Shown here: piece by piece, positions 16,880 to 25,960 of the stretch | Layout: each line of letters starts with the position of its first letter | Position numbering within the stretch: position 1 is the first letter of the stretch | Source: an uncultured Eisenbergiella sp. | GTDB taxonomy: Bacteria; Bacillota; Clostridia; Lachnospirales; Lachnospiraceae | NCBI GenBank assembly: GCA_947627215.1 | Contig: CANQVD010000030.1 | Location: 1-47,216 of the forward strand | Length of the DNA stretch: 47,216 bases | Direction: 5' to 3' | Program-made: the position numbers and the translations under genes | Notes under the pieces: generated by a model | Database searches by the model: none | What the model was told of the DNA's origin: nothing | The model's input: only the letters and a program-made list of their open reading frames with translations

Positions 16880-18067
16880 ATGAAACAGGGGATACGAAGA
16901 TGCGCGGCTCTGTTGTTTGTTTCCGTTTTGCTGTCTGCCGTGCCGGCAGCCGAAAAGGGGAGTTTCGTATATGCGGCGGAGGGCGCGCCGCAGATTTCGG
17001 CCCCTTCCGCCATTTTGCTGGAGGCCTCTACGGGAAAGGTCATTTATGAGCAGAACGCCGATCAGGTCTGTTCCCCGGCCAGCATCACCAAGATCATGAC
17101 GCTGCTTCTGATCTTTGACGCGCTGGACGCCGGAGAGATCAGGCTGACGGATGAGGTGATCACCAGCGAACACGCTCAGTCCATGGGGGGCTCCCAGGTC
17201 TTTCTGGAGGCGGGAGAGCTGCAGACGGTGGATACGCTGATCAAGTGTATCGCCGTGGCCAGCGGCAATGACGCGGCCGCCGCCATGGCGGAGTATGTGG
17301 CGGGCAGCGAGGAGGAGTTCGTCGCGCGGATGAACCGGCGCGCGAAGGAGCTTGGGATGGAAAATACCAGTTTCGTCGACTGCTGCGGCCTGACGGATTC
17401 CGACGAGCATCATACCAGCGCCCGGGATGTGGCGGTCATGAGCCGGGAACTGGTGACGAAGCATCCGGATGTTTACCGCTATACCGGGATCTGGATGGAG
17501 GATATCACCCATACCACGGCGCGGGGAAGCACCCCGTTTACCCTTTCCTCCACCAACAAGCTGCTGAAGCAGTATCAGTGGGCCACCGGGCTGAAAACCG
17601 GTTTTACCAACAAGGCGAAGTTCTGTCTTTCCGCGACGGCCCGGAAGGATGATGTGGAGATGATCGCCGTAGTGATGGCGGAGCCGGACTCCAGGGTCCG
17701 GTTCGCGGATGCGGCCGCCCTGCTCAATTACGGCTACAGCGTCAGCTCCCTTTACCGGGATGAGAACCGGGAAGGGCTTCCGCCGCTGGAGGTGAAGGGC
17801 GGCGTGGAGGAGAACGTCGCGCTCGCCTACGATTCCGGCTTTTCTTACCTGGACGTGGAGGGCAACGACGTGAAGATGATCCGGAAGCGGGTGGAGCTGC
17901 CGCAGGATGTGCAGGCGCCGGTGCGGGCCGGGGATACGGCCGGAAGGGCGGAGTATGTGCTGAACGGAGAGGTTATCGGCTCCGTGCCGATCCTGTATGC
18001 CGCCAGCGTGAAAAAGGCGGGATATGCGGATTATCTGGGCAAGGCGTTTGGGGCCTATCTGCTGTGA
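16880..18067 (+). CDS. D-alanyl-D-alanine carboxypeptidase (DacF/PBP5-like)
   Basis: The 395-aa product trims the terminal D-Ala of peptidoglycan stem peptides outside the membrane. It has a signal peptide and a serine peptidase S11 domain with SITK (68-71), SGN (128-130) and KTG (239-241). A C-terminal beta-rich PBP5_C-like region follows from about residue 300. The ribosome binding site is weak (CGGAG). A second S11 enzyme lies 2.4 kb downstream. The C-terminus is less clearly amphipathic than in classic PBP5 membrane anchors. Confidence 0.93.
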   Translation: MKQGIRRCAALLFVSVLLSAVPAAEKGSFVYAAEGAPQISAPSAILLEASTGKVIYEQNADQVCSPASITKIMTLLLIFDALDAGEIRLTDEVITSEHAQSMGGSQVFLEAGELQTVDTLIKCIAVASGNDAAAAMAEYVAGSEEEFVARMNRRAKELGMENTSFVDCCGLTDSDEHHTSARDVAVMSRELVTKHPDVYRYTGIWMEDITHTTARGSTPFTLSSTNKLLKQYQWATGLKTGFTNKAKFCLSATARKDDVEMIAVVMAEPDSRVRFADAAALLNYGYSVSSLYRDENREGLPPLEVKGGVEENVALAYDSGFSYLDVEGNDVKMIRKRVELPQDVQAPVRAGDTAGRAEYVLNGEVIGSVPILYAASVKKAGYADYLGKAFGAYLL

Positions 18068-18193
18068 CTGCGCGCCGCTGCGGCGGCGTACCGGAGCGCG
18101 TCTTTTGCGCACGGCGATGCAGGAAGGTGCGCGGTGCGCTGCAGGGCCTTCGCGGCGGCCCGCGGGATGGAATGAGGTTTCAATGAGGTTTCT

Positions 18194-19096
18194 ATGGCGG
18201 AATTTGTTTTGATCTGTCTGCTGGCCGTCTGCGGCGTATTCGGCGCGGCGGCCGTCCGGGACAGCAACCGGTTCGTGACGGTATCCTACCGGATCTCGGA
18301 TGTCAGGATCCGGAAAAGGGTGCGGCTTGTGCTGTTGGCGGACCTTCATAATAAGCAGTACGGCAGGAACAACGAAAAGCTGCTGGGGCGGATCGCGGCG
18401 GCGGAGCCGGATCTGGTGGTATGCGCCGGGGATATGGTGACCTCCGTGTGCGGGAAATCCATGGAACCGGCGAAATCGCTGGTGGGAAGGCTGGCCGCGC
18501 GTTATCCGTTTTACTATGCCCCCGGCAACCATGAAAGCCGTCTTTTTCGCGAGTCTGAGGAGTACGGCGGCATGGGGGAGGAGTACCGGGATTTTCTGAA
18601 GAGCAGCGGGGCCGTCCTTCTGGAAAACGGGAGCGTGTCGCTTCCCTCCTGCGGGATCCGGATCTATGGGCTGGATATCCCGGAGGACAAATACCGGAAG
18701 TTCCGGAAGCGGAGGTTCCCGGAGGAAGAGCTGGAGCATCTGCTGGGACAGGCTTCCCGGGATACGTACTGCATTCTGCTCGCGCATCATCCCGCCTATT
18801 TTGATACCTATGCGCAGTGGGGAGCGGATCTTACGCTGTCCGGTCATCTGCACGGCGGCGTGATGCGGCTGCCGTTTCTGGGAGGCGTGCTTTCCACCTC
18901 GTTCACGCTGTTCCCCAGGTACGACGGGGGGCTGTTTGAAAAGGCGGGCCGGAAAATGGTGGTCAGCCGCGGGCTGGGGAGCCATACGATCCCGATCCGG
19001 GTGTTCAACCCTGCGGAGCTTGTGGTGATCGATCTGGAACCGGAAGGAAAGGAAATGACAGGGAATGGCGCTGGAAGTGAAGCTGGAGGCGTTTGA
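18194..19096 (+). CDS. Calcineurin-like metallophosphoesterase
   Basis: The 300-aa product begins with a membrane-anchoring hydrophobic stretch (residues 4-20). The metallophosphoesterase motifs follow in order: ADLH (D50, H52), AGDMV, PGNHES, LAHHP and SGHLHGG. This resembles YkuE/YaeI-type membrane-associated phosphodiesterases. Its last 32 bases overlap scpA, which implies coupled translation. The substrate is unknown, though YkuE-like enzymes can act on wall or lipid phosphoesters. Confidence 0.88.
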   Translation: MAEFVLICLLAVCGVFGAAAVRDSNRFVTVSYRISDVRIRKRVRLVLLADLHNKQYGRNNEKLLGRIAAAEPDLVVCAGDMVTSVCGKSMEPAKSLVGRLAARYPFYYAPGNHESRLFRESEEYGGMGEEYRDFLKSSGAVLLENGSVSLPSCGIRIYGLDIPEDKYRKFRKRRFPEEELEHLLGQASRDTYCILLAHHPAYFDTYAQWGADLTLSGHLHGGVMRLPFLGGVLSTSFTLFPRYDGGLFEKAGRKMVVSRGLGSHTIPIRVFNPAELVVIDLEPEGKEMTGNGAGSEAGGV

Positions 19097-19823
19097 GGGC
19101 CCGCTGGACCTGCTTCTGCATCTGATCGAAAAAAACAAGGTGGATATTTACGACATCCCCATCGTGGAGATCACGGAACAGTATCTGGACTATATCCGGC
19201 AGATGGAGTCGGAGGATATGAACGTGATGAGCGAGTTTCTGGTGATGGCGGCCACCCTCCTGGATATCAAATGCAGGATGCTCCTTCCCCGTGAGACCGG
19301 CGAAGACGGAGAGGAGGAGGACCCCAGGGCGGAGCTGGTGCAGAAGCTCCTGGAATACAAAATGTATAAGTATATGTCCTATGAGCTGCGGGACATGCAG
19401 ATGGACGCGAGGCAGAGCTTTTTTAAGGGGGTGACCCTCCCGCAGGAGGTCGCGGCGTTCCGTCCGCCCGTGGACTACGGACAGCTTCTGGGGGACACGA
19501 CGCTTGCGCAGCTCCACGATATTTTCAAAAGCGTGATCCGCCGGCAGGAGGAGAAGGTGGATCCGGTCAGGAGCAGCTTCGGAAAAATCGAGAAGGACGA
19601 GATCAGCCTGGAGGAAAAGACGGACCGCGTGCAGCAGTTCCTGCGTTCCCACAGACGCTTTTCCTTTCGCCGGCTCCTGGAGCGCCAGCACAGCAAAATG
19701 GACGTGATCGTCACCTTTCTGGTGGTGCTGGAGCTGATGAAGCTGGGGAAGATCGCCGTGGAGCAGGCGGAGATCGACGGGGAGATCACGGTGATCTCCA
19801 GAGAAGATGCAGACGAGGGATGA
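19065..19823 (+). CDS. scpA: Segregation and condensation protein A
   Basis: The 252-aa product is the kleisin subunit of the SMC-ScpAB condensin-like complex. It opens with LEAFEGPLDLLLHLIEKNKVDIYDIPI, the characteristic ScpA N-terminus, and has the usual acidic middle. A C-terminal winged-helix region holds VIVTFLVVLELMKLGKI. The start overlaps the metallophosphoesterase gene, and scpB follows after 3 bases. The pair is surely cotranscribed. Confidence 0.95.
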   Translation: MALEVKLEAFEGPLDLLLHLIEKNKVDIYDIPIVEITEQYLDYIRQMESEDMNVMSEFLVMAATLLDIKCRMLLPRETGEDGEEEDPRAELVQKLLEYKMYKYMSYELRDMQMDARQSFFKGVTLPQEVAAFRPPVDYGQLLGDTTLAQLHDIFKSVIRRQEEKVDPVRSSFGKIEKDEISLEEKTDRVQQFLRSHRRFSFRRLLERQHSKMDVIVTFLVVLELMKLGKIAVEQAEIDGEITVISREDADEG

Positions 19824-19826
19824 AGA

Positions 19827-20402
19827 ATGGAAGAAAAAAAACAGGAGGCCGTGCTGGAGGCGATCCTTTTCGCCATGGGGGATTCCGTGGAGACGAAGCG
19901 GCTGGCGGAGGTCATCGGAGAAACGCCGGCCAGAACCCGGAAGCTTCTGGAACGGATGAAGGCGGACTGGGAGGAGGCGGGCAGAGGCGTCTCCCTGATC
20001 GCGCTGGAGGATGCCTGGCAGATGTGCACCCGGTCCGATCTGTATGAGTATCTGATCCGGATCGCCAAAACGCCGCGCAAATACACGCTGACGGATACGC
20101 TGCTGGAGACCCTTTCCATCATCGCCTACAAGCAGCCGGTGACGAAGCTGGACGTGGAGCGCATCCGGGGGGTCAACTGCGACCATGCCATCAACCGGCT
20201 GATCGAATTCGACCTGGTGACGGAGCTGGGGCGCATGGATGCGCCGGGCCGTCCGCTTTTGTTCGGAACCACGGAGCAGTTTCTGCGTTCCTTCGGCGTC
20301 AGCTCCCTGGAGGAGCTTCCGTCGCTTTCCGCCATCCAGATCGCGGAGTTTCGGGAACAGGCGCAGCAGGAGGCGAAGGAGATGCAGGAGGAGCAGCCCT
20401 GA
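19827..20402 (+). CDS. scpB: Segregation and condensation protein B
   Basis: The 191-aa product has two winged-helix domains typical of ScpB, which binds ScpA in the SMC complex. Family landmarks are LEAILFAMGDSV at the N-terminus and TLSIIAYKQPVTKLDVERIRGV in the second domain. RPLLFGTTEQFLRSFG and a Glu/Gln-rich tail follow. It lies immediately after scpA and before the second D-Ala-D-Ala carboxypeptidase gene. Confidence 0.95.
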   Translation: MEEKKQEAVLEAILFAMGDSVETKRLAEVIGETPARTRKLLERMKADWEEAGRGVSLIALEDAWQMCTRSDLYEYLIRIAKTPRKYTLTDTLLETLSIIAYKQPVTKLDVERIRGVNCDHAINRLIEFDLVTELGRMDAPGRPLLFGTTEQFLRSFGVSSLEELPSLSAIQIAEFREQAQQEAKEMQEEQP

Positions 20403-20507
20403 ACAGGCGCAGGATCGCCTGTCATGAATCCGTCCGCGTCCCTCATATATTATAGGGAAGGGGCGCCGCGCTGCCGGCGCTGAAAAGGAACGGGGACGGA
20501 GGATCGC

Positions 20508-21836
20508 ATGAAAAACAGATCGCGCGCCGGGAGGAGAGGGCTTTTTGCCGTCTGCTGCCCGGCATGGCTTTTGGCGGCGGTTTCCCTGGCCGTCCTGCCC
20601 GTGTCTGCGGCGCAGGCGGACGGGAGGAAGGACGAGACGGGGACGGCCGCGCAGTTGTACGCCCAGGCCGCGGTATTGATGGACGCGGACAATGGGCGTA
20701 TTTTGCTGGAAAAAAACGGGGATGAGGTGCTGCCCATGGCCAGCACCACCAAGATCATGACCTGTATCCTGACGCTGGAGCAGGGGGATACGGAGGAGAT
20801 CGCCGCAGTGTCCGCGTACGCGGCAGGGCAGCCCAGGGTGCGCCTGGGGGCCAGGAAGGGCGAATACTATCAGATAGGGGATCTGCTCTATTCCCTGATG
20901 CTGGAATCCCACAACGACGCGGCGGTGATCATCGCGGAGCATTTCGGCAGCAAATGGGCGGGGCTGTCGCAGGACTGCAGCGCCCATTCGTCTCAGGAAA
21001 GCCAGAAGGCGGTGCTGGCCTTCGTGCAGCGGATGAATGAAAAGGCGCGCCTCATCGGCTGTACGGATACCTCCTTCGTGACCCCCAACGGACTGGACGC
21101 CACGCTGACGCTGGAAAAGGGCGGGCAGACCAGAGAGGTTGCCCATTCCACCACGGCCGCGGATCTGGCGCGGATCATGAGCTACTGCGTCACGGCCTCC
21201 CCTGAAAGGGAGCAGTTTCTGACCATCACCCGGCAGCCCTCCTATTCCTACGAGAGCCGGCGGCAGGAGACGGGAGGCGGGTTTTCTGCCGGCGGACGCA
21301 CCGTTTCCTGCATCAACCACAACGCCTTTCTGGAGATGATGGAGGGAGCCCTTTCCGGAAAAACCGGGTTTACGGGGAAGGCAGGGTACTGCTATGTGGG
21401 CGCGCTGGAGCGGGACGGGAAGACCTTCGCGGTGGCGCTTCTCGCCTGCGGCTGGCCGAACAACAAAACCTGGAAGTGGCACGACGCCAGGCTTCTGATG
21501 GAATACGGGCTGGAGAACTATGAGTTCCGGGAGATCGGACAGAAAAGGGAACTGACTCCGGTGCCGGTGGAAAACGGGCAGAGCGCGCAGGTGGAGCTGG
21601 TCTGCGGCGAAAAGCCGCCGGGGCTGCTGCTGTCGGAGCACGATACCGTGGAGGTGAAGTGGGAGCTTCCCGGAGGCCTTACGGCGCCGGTGGAAAAGGG
21701 GCAGCCCGTCGGGAAGGAGCTGTTCTATGTGAACGGAGAGCTCTATGCCTCTTTGGCGGTGACGGCGGCCAAAGATGTGGAGGCGATCGACTTCCCCTAT
21801 TGTCTCAGAAGCGTGCTCGCGGCCGCCTTCTTGTAG
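20508..21836 (+). CDS. D-alanyl-D-alanine carboxypeptidase (second S11 enzyme)
   Basis: The 442-aa exported product has a signal peptide with cleavage likely near VSAAQA (about 35). The S11 motifs are STTK (79-82), SHN (134-136) and KTG (285-287). It carries a longer insertion between the last two motifs than the first S11 enzyme of this window. Residues after 350 form a beta-rich C-terminal domain ending in a hydrophobic segment. It has a ribosome binding site in GGACGGAGG. The presence beside scpAB is a recurrent arrangement in clostridia. Confidence 0.92.
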   Translation: MKNRSRAGRRGLFAVCCPAWLLAAVSLAVLPVSAAQADGRKDETGTAAQLYAQAAVLMDADNGRILLEKNGDEVLPMASTTKIMTCILTLEQGDTEEIAAVSAYAAGQPRVRLGARKGEYYQIGDLLYSLMLESHNDAAVIIAEHFGSKWAGLSQDCSAHSSQESQKAVLAFVQRMNEKARLIGCTDTSFVTPNGLDATLTLEKGGQTREVAHSTTAADLARIMSYCVTASPEREQFLTITRQPSYSYESRRQETGGGFSAGGRTVSCINHNAFLEMMEGALSGKTGFTGKAGYCYVGALERDGKTFAVALLACGWPNNKTWKWHDARLLMEYGLENYEFREIGQKRELTPVPVENGQSAQVELVCGEKPPGLLLSEHDTVEVKWELPGGLTAPVEKGQPVGKELFYVNGELYASLAVTAAKDVEAIDFPYCLRSVLAAAFL

Positions 21837-21918
21837 GATTTGTCCAAAATCCACTTCACAATCCCCATATTTTAGGCGAAATATCTCTGATTTTCCGCTG
21901 GCGGCCCTTTCATTTCCG

Positions 21919-21927
21919 TGGTATACT
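21919..21927 (+). promoter_or_regulatory. Extended -10 promoter of the decarboxylase operon
   Basis: TGGTATACT (21919-21927) is an extended -10 element, with no clear -35 box. It lies about 100 bases before the carboxyltransferase gene. A hairpin GCGAAAAAGG/CCTTTTTTTGC near 21953-21978 follows it in the leader and could attenuate transcription. Confidence 0.45.
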
Positions 21928-22030
21928 ACTATCGTACGGGCTTTTGCGAAAAAGGCGGCTCTTCCTTTTTTTGCAAGATCCGGCAATCCGGTTTATTTAT
22001 TTTATCTCATATAAAATGGAGGGCTGAATC

Positions 22031-23461
22031 ATGAGCAACACTTCACCGGCGAGTCAAAGAATAACCGCTTTACTCGATGCAAACAGTTTCGTTGAGATCG
22101 GCGCCCGCGTCACGGCGAGGACCACGGATTTCAATCTGAAACAGACCGACACCCCTTCGGACGGTGTGATCACCGGCTACGGGGTGATCGAAGGCAATCT
22201 CGTGTATGTCTACAGCCAGGACGCTTCCGTGCTGGGCGGCAGCGTGGGCGAGATGCATGCGAAGAAGATCGCCAGGCTCTACGATCTGGCGATGAAGACG
22301 GGAGCGCCCGTCATCGGCCTGATCGATTCCGCAGGCCTGCGCCTGCAGGAGGCGACGGACGCGCTCAACGGGTTCGGGGAGATCTACCTGAAGCAGACCC
22401 TGGCCTCCGGCGTGATCCCGCAGATCACGGCGGTCTTCGGCTCCTGCGGCGGTGGTCTGGCCATCATCCCGACGCTGACGGACTTCACCTTCATGGAGGA
22501 GAAGAAGGCGAAGCTGTTCGTCAATTCTCCCAATGCCCTGGAGGGGAACAGCATCGGCAAGCTGGATACCTCCGCGGCCGCTTTCCAGAGCGAGGAGGCG
22601 GGCATTGTGGACGTCGTGGCGGATGAGGATGCCATTCTCGCGGGGATCCGTGAGCTGGTTTCCATGCTTCCCGCCAACAACGAGGAAAATGACGCCTTTA
22701 CGGAGTGCACGGACGATCTGAACCGTTCTGTTCCGGAGCTGGCCGGCTGCGCGGGCGATACCTCCGTGGCGCTGTCCCTGATCGCGGATGACAACCGTTT
22801 CCTGGAAGTGAAGGGCGCTTACGCGAAGAGCATGGTGACCGGCTTCCTGCGCCTGAACGGCGTGACGGTGGGCGCTGTCGCCAACCGCTGCGAGATCCTG
22901 GACGGGGAGGGCAGCGTGAAGGAGAAGCTCGACTGCGCGCTTTCCGCCAGAGGCTGTGAGAAGGCCGCGGATTTCGTGAATTTCTGCGACGCATTCGATA
23001 TCCCGGTGCTGACGCTGACCAATGTGGCAGGCTACGCGGCCACCAAGTGCGCGGAGAAGCAGATCGCAAAGGCGGCGGCGAAGCTGACCTATGCGTTTGC
23101 CAACGCTACGGTGCCGAAGGTGAACGTGATCGTCGGCAAGGCATTCGGAAGCGCTTATGTAACCATGAATTCCAGGGCGATCGGCGCGGATATGACCTAC
23201 GCCTGGCCGGAAGCACAGATCGGCATGATGGATGCGAAGCTGGCCGCAAAGATCATCTGCGACGGCAGCGATGCGGAGACTATCGACGCCTGCGCGGCGG
23301 AATATGCCGCCCTGCAGAACAGCGCGGAGAGCGCCGCGCGGAGAGGCTATGTGGATCAGATCATCGAGGCGGCCGACACCAGGAAGTACGTCATCGGCGC
23401 TTTTGAGATGCTGTTCACCAAGAGAGAAGAGCGTCCGTCAAAGAAGCATGGAACAGTCTGA
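22031..23461 (+). CDS. Biotin-dependent acyl-CoA carboxyltransferase (MmdA/transcarboxylase 12S-like)
   Basis: The 476-aa product has the two crotonase-like halves of acyl-CoA carboxyltransferases. The first half contains VYSQDASVLGGSVGEMHAKKIARLYDLA and GLIDSAGLRLQEATDAL; the second contains PVLTLTNVAGYAA and GKAFGSAYVTMNSRAIGADMTYAWP. Such enzymes move CO2 between biotin and an acyl-CoA such as malonyl-, methylmalonyl- or glutaconyl-CoA. It has about the usual length. It heads an operon with gamma, biotin carrier, beta and OadA-like subunits. The acyl-CoA substrate is not determined, and this variant is somewhat diverged from canonical MmdA. Confidence 0.88.
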   Translation: MSNTSPASQRITALLDANSFVEIGARVTARTTDFNLKQTDTPSDGVITGYGVIEGNLVYVYSQDASVLGGSVGEMHAKKIARLYDLAMKTGAPVIGLIDSAGLRLQEATDALNGFGEIYLKQTLASGVIPQITAVFGSCGGGLAIIPTLTDFTFMEEKKAKLFVNSPNALEGNSIGKLDTSAAAFQSEEAGIVDVVADEDAILAGIRELVSMLPANNEENDAFTECTDDLNRSVPELAGCAGDTSVALSLIADDNRFLEVKGAYAKSMVTGFLRLNGVTVGAVANRCEILDGEGSVKEKLDCALSARGCEKAADFVNFCDAFDIPVLTLTNVAGYAATKCAEKQIAKAAAKLTYAFANATVPKVNVIVGKAFGSAYVTMNSRAIGADMTYAWPEAQIGMMDAKLAAKIICDGSDAETIDACAAEYAALQNSAESAARRGYVDQIIEAADTRKYVIGAFEMLFTKREERPSKKHGTV

Positions 23462-23479
23462 GAAAGGAAGATACTTAAT

Positions 23480-24232
23480 ATGAAAAAACTGCTGTTAGTA
23501 CTCGGTATGACGGCCTGTATCTTCGGCATGACGGCGTGCGGCGGAATCGATGAGTCGGCGGAACCCCTTCTTCCCTACGGAGAGGACGAGGCGCTGGAGG
23601 CCGCCCAGGGGCTGCTCGAGACGATCGTACAGGTGATAGACCAGGGACAGGCCAAGGCGTTTGTGCAGACCTATCCCGATCTGGCCGAGGCGGTGGGCTC
23701 CGTGGAGGGCTCCCGGAGCGAGATCGGCGCCGTCAACAGCGTGCAGAGCACGGCCGTCGAGATGGGAATCGATGAGGCATCCGTCACCGTATCGGTGGAC
23801 GGGGAATCCCACGACGCGGAAGCGGTAGTCGTTTACGACAGCCAGGGGCAGTTGGTGAGCCTGACGGTCAGCGTGATCAAGCCGCTGTCCGAACTGATGA
23901 CCAACGCGGCGCTCAACACGCTGCTGGGCATGGGCACCGTGTTCGCGGTGCTGATCCTGATCGCCTGGATCATCAGCCTCTTCAAGAATATCAATAAGCT
24001 GCAGGGCGCAGCGGGCAAAAAGAAACAGGCCGAAGCGCCTGCCCCCGCTCCGGCGCCCGTCCCGGCGGTTCCCGCTGCGGAAGAGGAAGCCGCGGAGGAT
24101 GACGGCGAGCTGGTGGCGGTGATCGCGGCGGCCGTTGCGGCCTATGAGAGCGAAACCGGCCATGCGGCCGAGCCCGGAGAATTTGTGGTCAGAAGCATCC
24201 GCCGCCGCAGCGGCAAATGGCAGAGAGCCTGA
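23480..24232 (+). CDS. OadG-type gamma subunit fused to a lipoprotein domain
   Basis: The 250-aa product starts with a lipoprotein signal peptide ending in GMTAC (Cys20). An extracellular domain of about 115 residues follows, with DUF3887-like spacing. One membrane helix appears near residues 148-168 (GMGTVFAVLILIAWIISLF). The cytoplasmic tail is Pro/Ala rich and closes with DDGELVAVIAAAVAAYESET...FVVRSIRRR, typical of OadG/GcdG subunits of Na+ pumping decarboxylases. The fused lipoprotein part is absent from classic 80-aa OadG. Its extracellular role is unknown. The gene follows the carboxyltransferase after 18 bases. Confidence 0.85.
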   Translation: MKKLLLVLGMTACIFGMTACGGIDESAEPLLPYGEDEALEAAQGLLETIVQVIDQGQAKAFVQTYPDLAEAVGSVEGSRSEIGAVNSVQSTAVEMGIDEASVTVSVDGESHDAEAVVVYDSQGQLVSLTVSVIKPLSELMTNAALNTLLGMGTVFAVLILIAWIISLFKNINKLQGAAGKKKQAEAPAPAPAPVPAVPAAEEEAAEDDGELVAVIAAAVAAYESETGHAAEPGEFVVRSIRRRSGKWQRA

Positions 24233-24296
24233 AGACCGCCCGAAAAAAATAAGGCCATCGTGCCTGACATATCAAACCTTACAGGAGGATTTTAAA

Positions 24297-24680
24297 ATGA
24301 AAAACTATACCATTACCGTGAATGGCAACGTATATGATGTCGTAGTGGAGGAGGGCGCAGGCGCTCCCGTGGCAGCCCCTGCGGCGGCTCCCAAGGTCGC
24401 TCCCAAAGCCCCTGCGGCTCCCAAGGCCCCCGCGGCGAAGCCCGCAGCGGCGGCCGGCGCGGCCGGCAGCATCAAGGTGGAAGCCGGCGCGGCCGGAAAG
24501 GTGTTCAAGATCGACGCGGCCGTGGGCCAGGCGGTGAAGGCCGGCGACGCGGTCGTCACGATCGAGGCGATGAAGATGGAGATCCCTGTTGTTGCGCCCA
24601 AGGACGGCACGGTCGCCAGCATCAACGTGGCGGTAGGGGACGCGGTGGAGGCCGGAACTCTGCTCGCAACCTTAAACTGA
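24297..24680 (+). CDS. Biotin carboxyl carrier protein
   Basis: The 127-aa product carries biotin on K93 within EAMKMEIP. An N-terminal domain, MKNYTITVNGNVYDVVVEE, is followed by an Ala/Pro/Lys hinge (about 23-55) and the biotinyl domain. ACAGGAGG precedes the ATG at 24297; an earlier in-frame ATG at 24135 overlaps the gamma gene without such a site. It would shuttle CO2 between the carboxyltransferase subunits and OadB. Confidence 0.95.
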   Translation: MKNYTITVNGNVYDVVVEEGAGAPVAAPAAAPKVAPKAPAAPKAPAAKPAAAAGAAGSIKVEAGAAGKVFKIDAAVGQAVKAGDAVVTIEAMKMEIPVVAPKDGTVASINVAVGDAVEAGTLLATLN

Positions 24681-24769
24681 TCGGGGCCGGCAAAGCCGGG
24701 TCCTGAATGAAATCAGGATGCCGCGCGGGATGCGGCGTCATTTACCGTTTCAACACAGGAGGTCAACAA

Positions 24770-25924
24770 ATGTCTTATATCGTGACTACATTGGACAACC
24801 TGATCCATCAGACCGCATTTTTCAACATCACCGTCGGAAATGTGGTCATGATCGCGGTGGCCTGCGTCTTCCTTTATCTGGCGATCGCCAGAGGATTCGA
24901 GCCTCTGCTTCTGGTTCCAATCGCATTCGGCATGCTGCTCGTCAACATTTATCCCGACATCATGGTGCATCCGGAGGATGCCTCCAACGGGGTGGGCGGT
25001 CTGCTGTATTATTTCTATATTCTGGATGAATGGGCGATCCTGCCGTCCCTGATTTTCATGGGCGTGGGCGCCATGACGGATTTCGGCCCGCTGATCGCCA
25101 ATCCCAAGAGCTTTCTTCTGGGCGCGGCGGCTCAGTTCGGCATTTTCGCCGCCTATTTCGGGGCCATTGCCATGGGCTTCAACGACAAGGCGGCCGCGGC
25201 CATTTCCATCATCGGCGGCGCGGACGGCCCGACTTCCATTTTCCTGGCCAGCAAGCTGGGGCAGGCGGGCACCCTGATGGGTCCCATCGCGGTGGCGGCG
25301 TATTCCTATATGGCGCTGGTGCCGCTGATCCAGCCTCCCATCATGAAGCTGCTGACCACGGAAAAGGAGCGCAGGATCAAGATGGAACAGCTTCGTCCGG
25401 TTTCCAAGCTGGAGAAGATCCTGTTCCCCATCATCGTCACCATCGTGGTATGTCTGATCCTGCCCACCACGGCGCCCCTGGTCGGTATGCTGATGCTGGG
25501 CAATCTGTTCCGGGAGAGCGGCGTGGTCCGTCAGTTGGCGGATACGGCGTCCAACGCCCTGATGTATATCGTTGTCATCCTGCTGGGCACCTCCGTGGGA
25601 GCGACCACCAGCGCAGAGGCGTTCCTGAACTGGGATACCTTAAAGATCGTGGCCCTTGGCCTGATCGCCTTCGCCTTCGGTACGGCGGCAGGCGTCGTGT
25701 TCGGCAAGATCATGTGCAAGTTCACGGGCGGCAAGGTGAATCCGCTGATCGGCTCCGCCGGCGTGTCCGCGGTGCCCATGGCGGCCCGCGTGTCCCAGAA
25801 GGTCGGCTCGGAGTACGATCCGACCAACTTCCTGCTGATGCACGCGATGGGGCCCAACGTGGCGGGCGTCATCGGCACGGCGGTCGCTGCCGGTACCTTC
25901 ATGGCAATCTTCGGCGTATTTTGA
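24770..25924 (+). CDS. Na+-transporting decarboxylase beta subunit (OadB/MmdB family)
   Basis: The 384-aa integral membrane protein decarboxylates carboxybiotin and exports Na+. It has about nine helices and the family hallmarks GAMTDFGPLIANP, SIIGGADGPTSIF and VSAVPMAARVSQKVG, followed by HAMGPNVAGVIG. The conserved Asp in GGADGPT belongs to the cation path. The ATG at 24770 follows CAGGAGG, and an earlier in-frame ATG is rejected. It is the energy-coupling core of the operon. Confidence 0.95.
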   Translation: MSYIVTTLDNLIHQTAFFNITVGNVVMIAVACVFLYLAIARGFEPLLLVPIAFGMLLVNIYPDIMVHPEDASNGVGGLLYYFYILDEWAILPSLIFMGVGAMTDFGPLIANPKSFLLGAAAQFGIFAAYFGAIAMGFNDKAAAAISIIGGADGPTSIFLASKLGQAGTLMGPIAVAAYSYMALVPLIQPPIMKLLTTEKERRIKMEQLRPVSKLEKILFPIIVTIVVCLILPTTAPLVGMLMLGNLFRESGVVRQLADTASNALMYIVVILLGTSVGATTSAEAFLNWDTLKIVALGLIAFAFGTAAGVVFGKIMCKFTGGKVNPLIGSAGVSAVPMAARVSQKVGSEYDPTNFLLMHAMGPNVAGVIGTAVAAGTFMAIFGVF

Positions 25925-25960
25925 TTACGATCTGATTATAATTTTAGGGAGGAAAAGAGA

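Noticed and set aside
16820-19138. Minus-strand open frame of 772 codons
   Set aside because: It mirrors the first carboxypeptidase and metallophosphoesterase genes and shows no domain of its own.
19005-21986. Minus-strand open frame of 993 codons
   Set aside because: It is antisense to scpA, scpB and an S11 carboxypeptidase, all with solid family motifs. Composition is His/Arg/Gln-rich as expected for a mirror frame.
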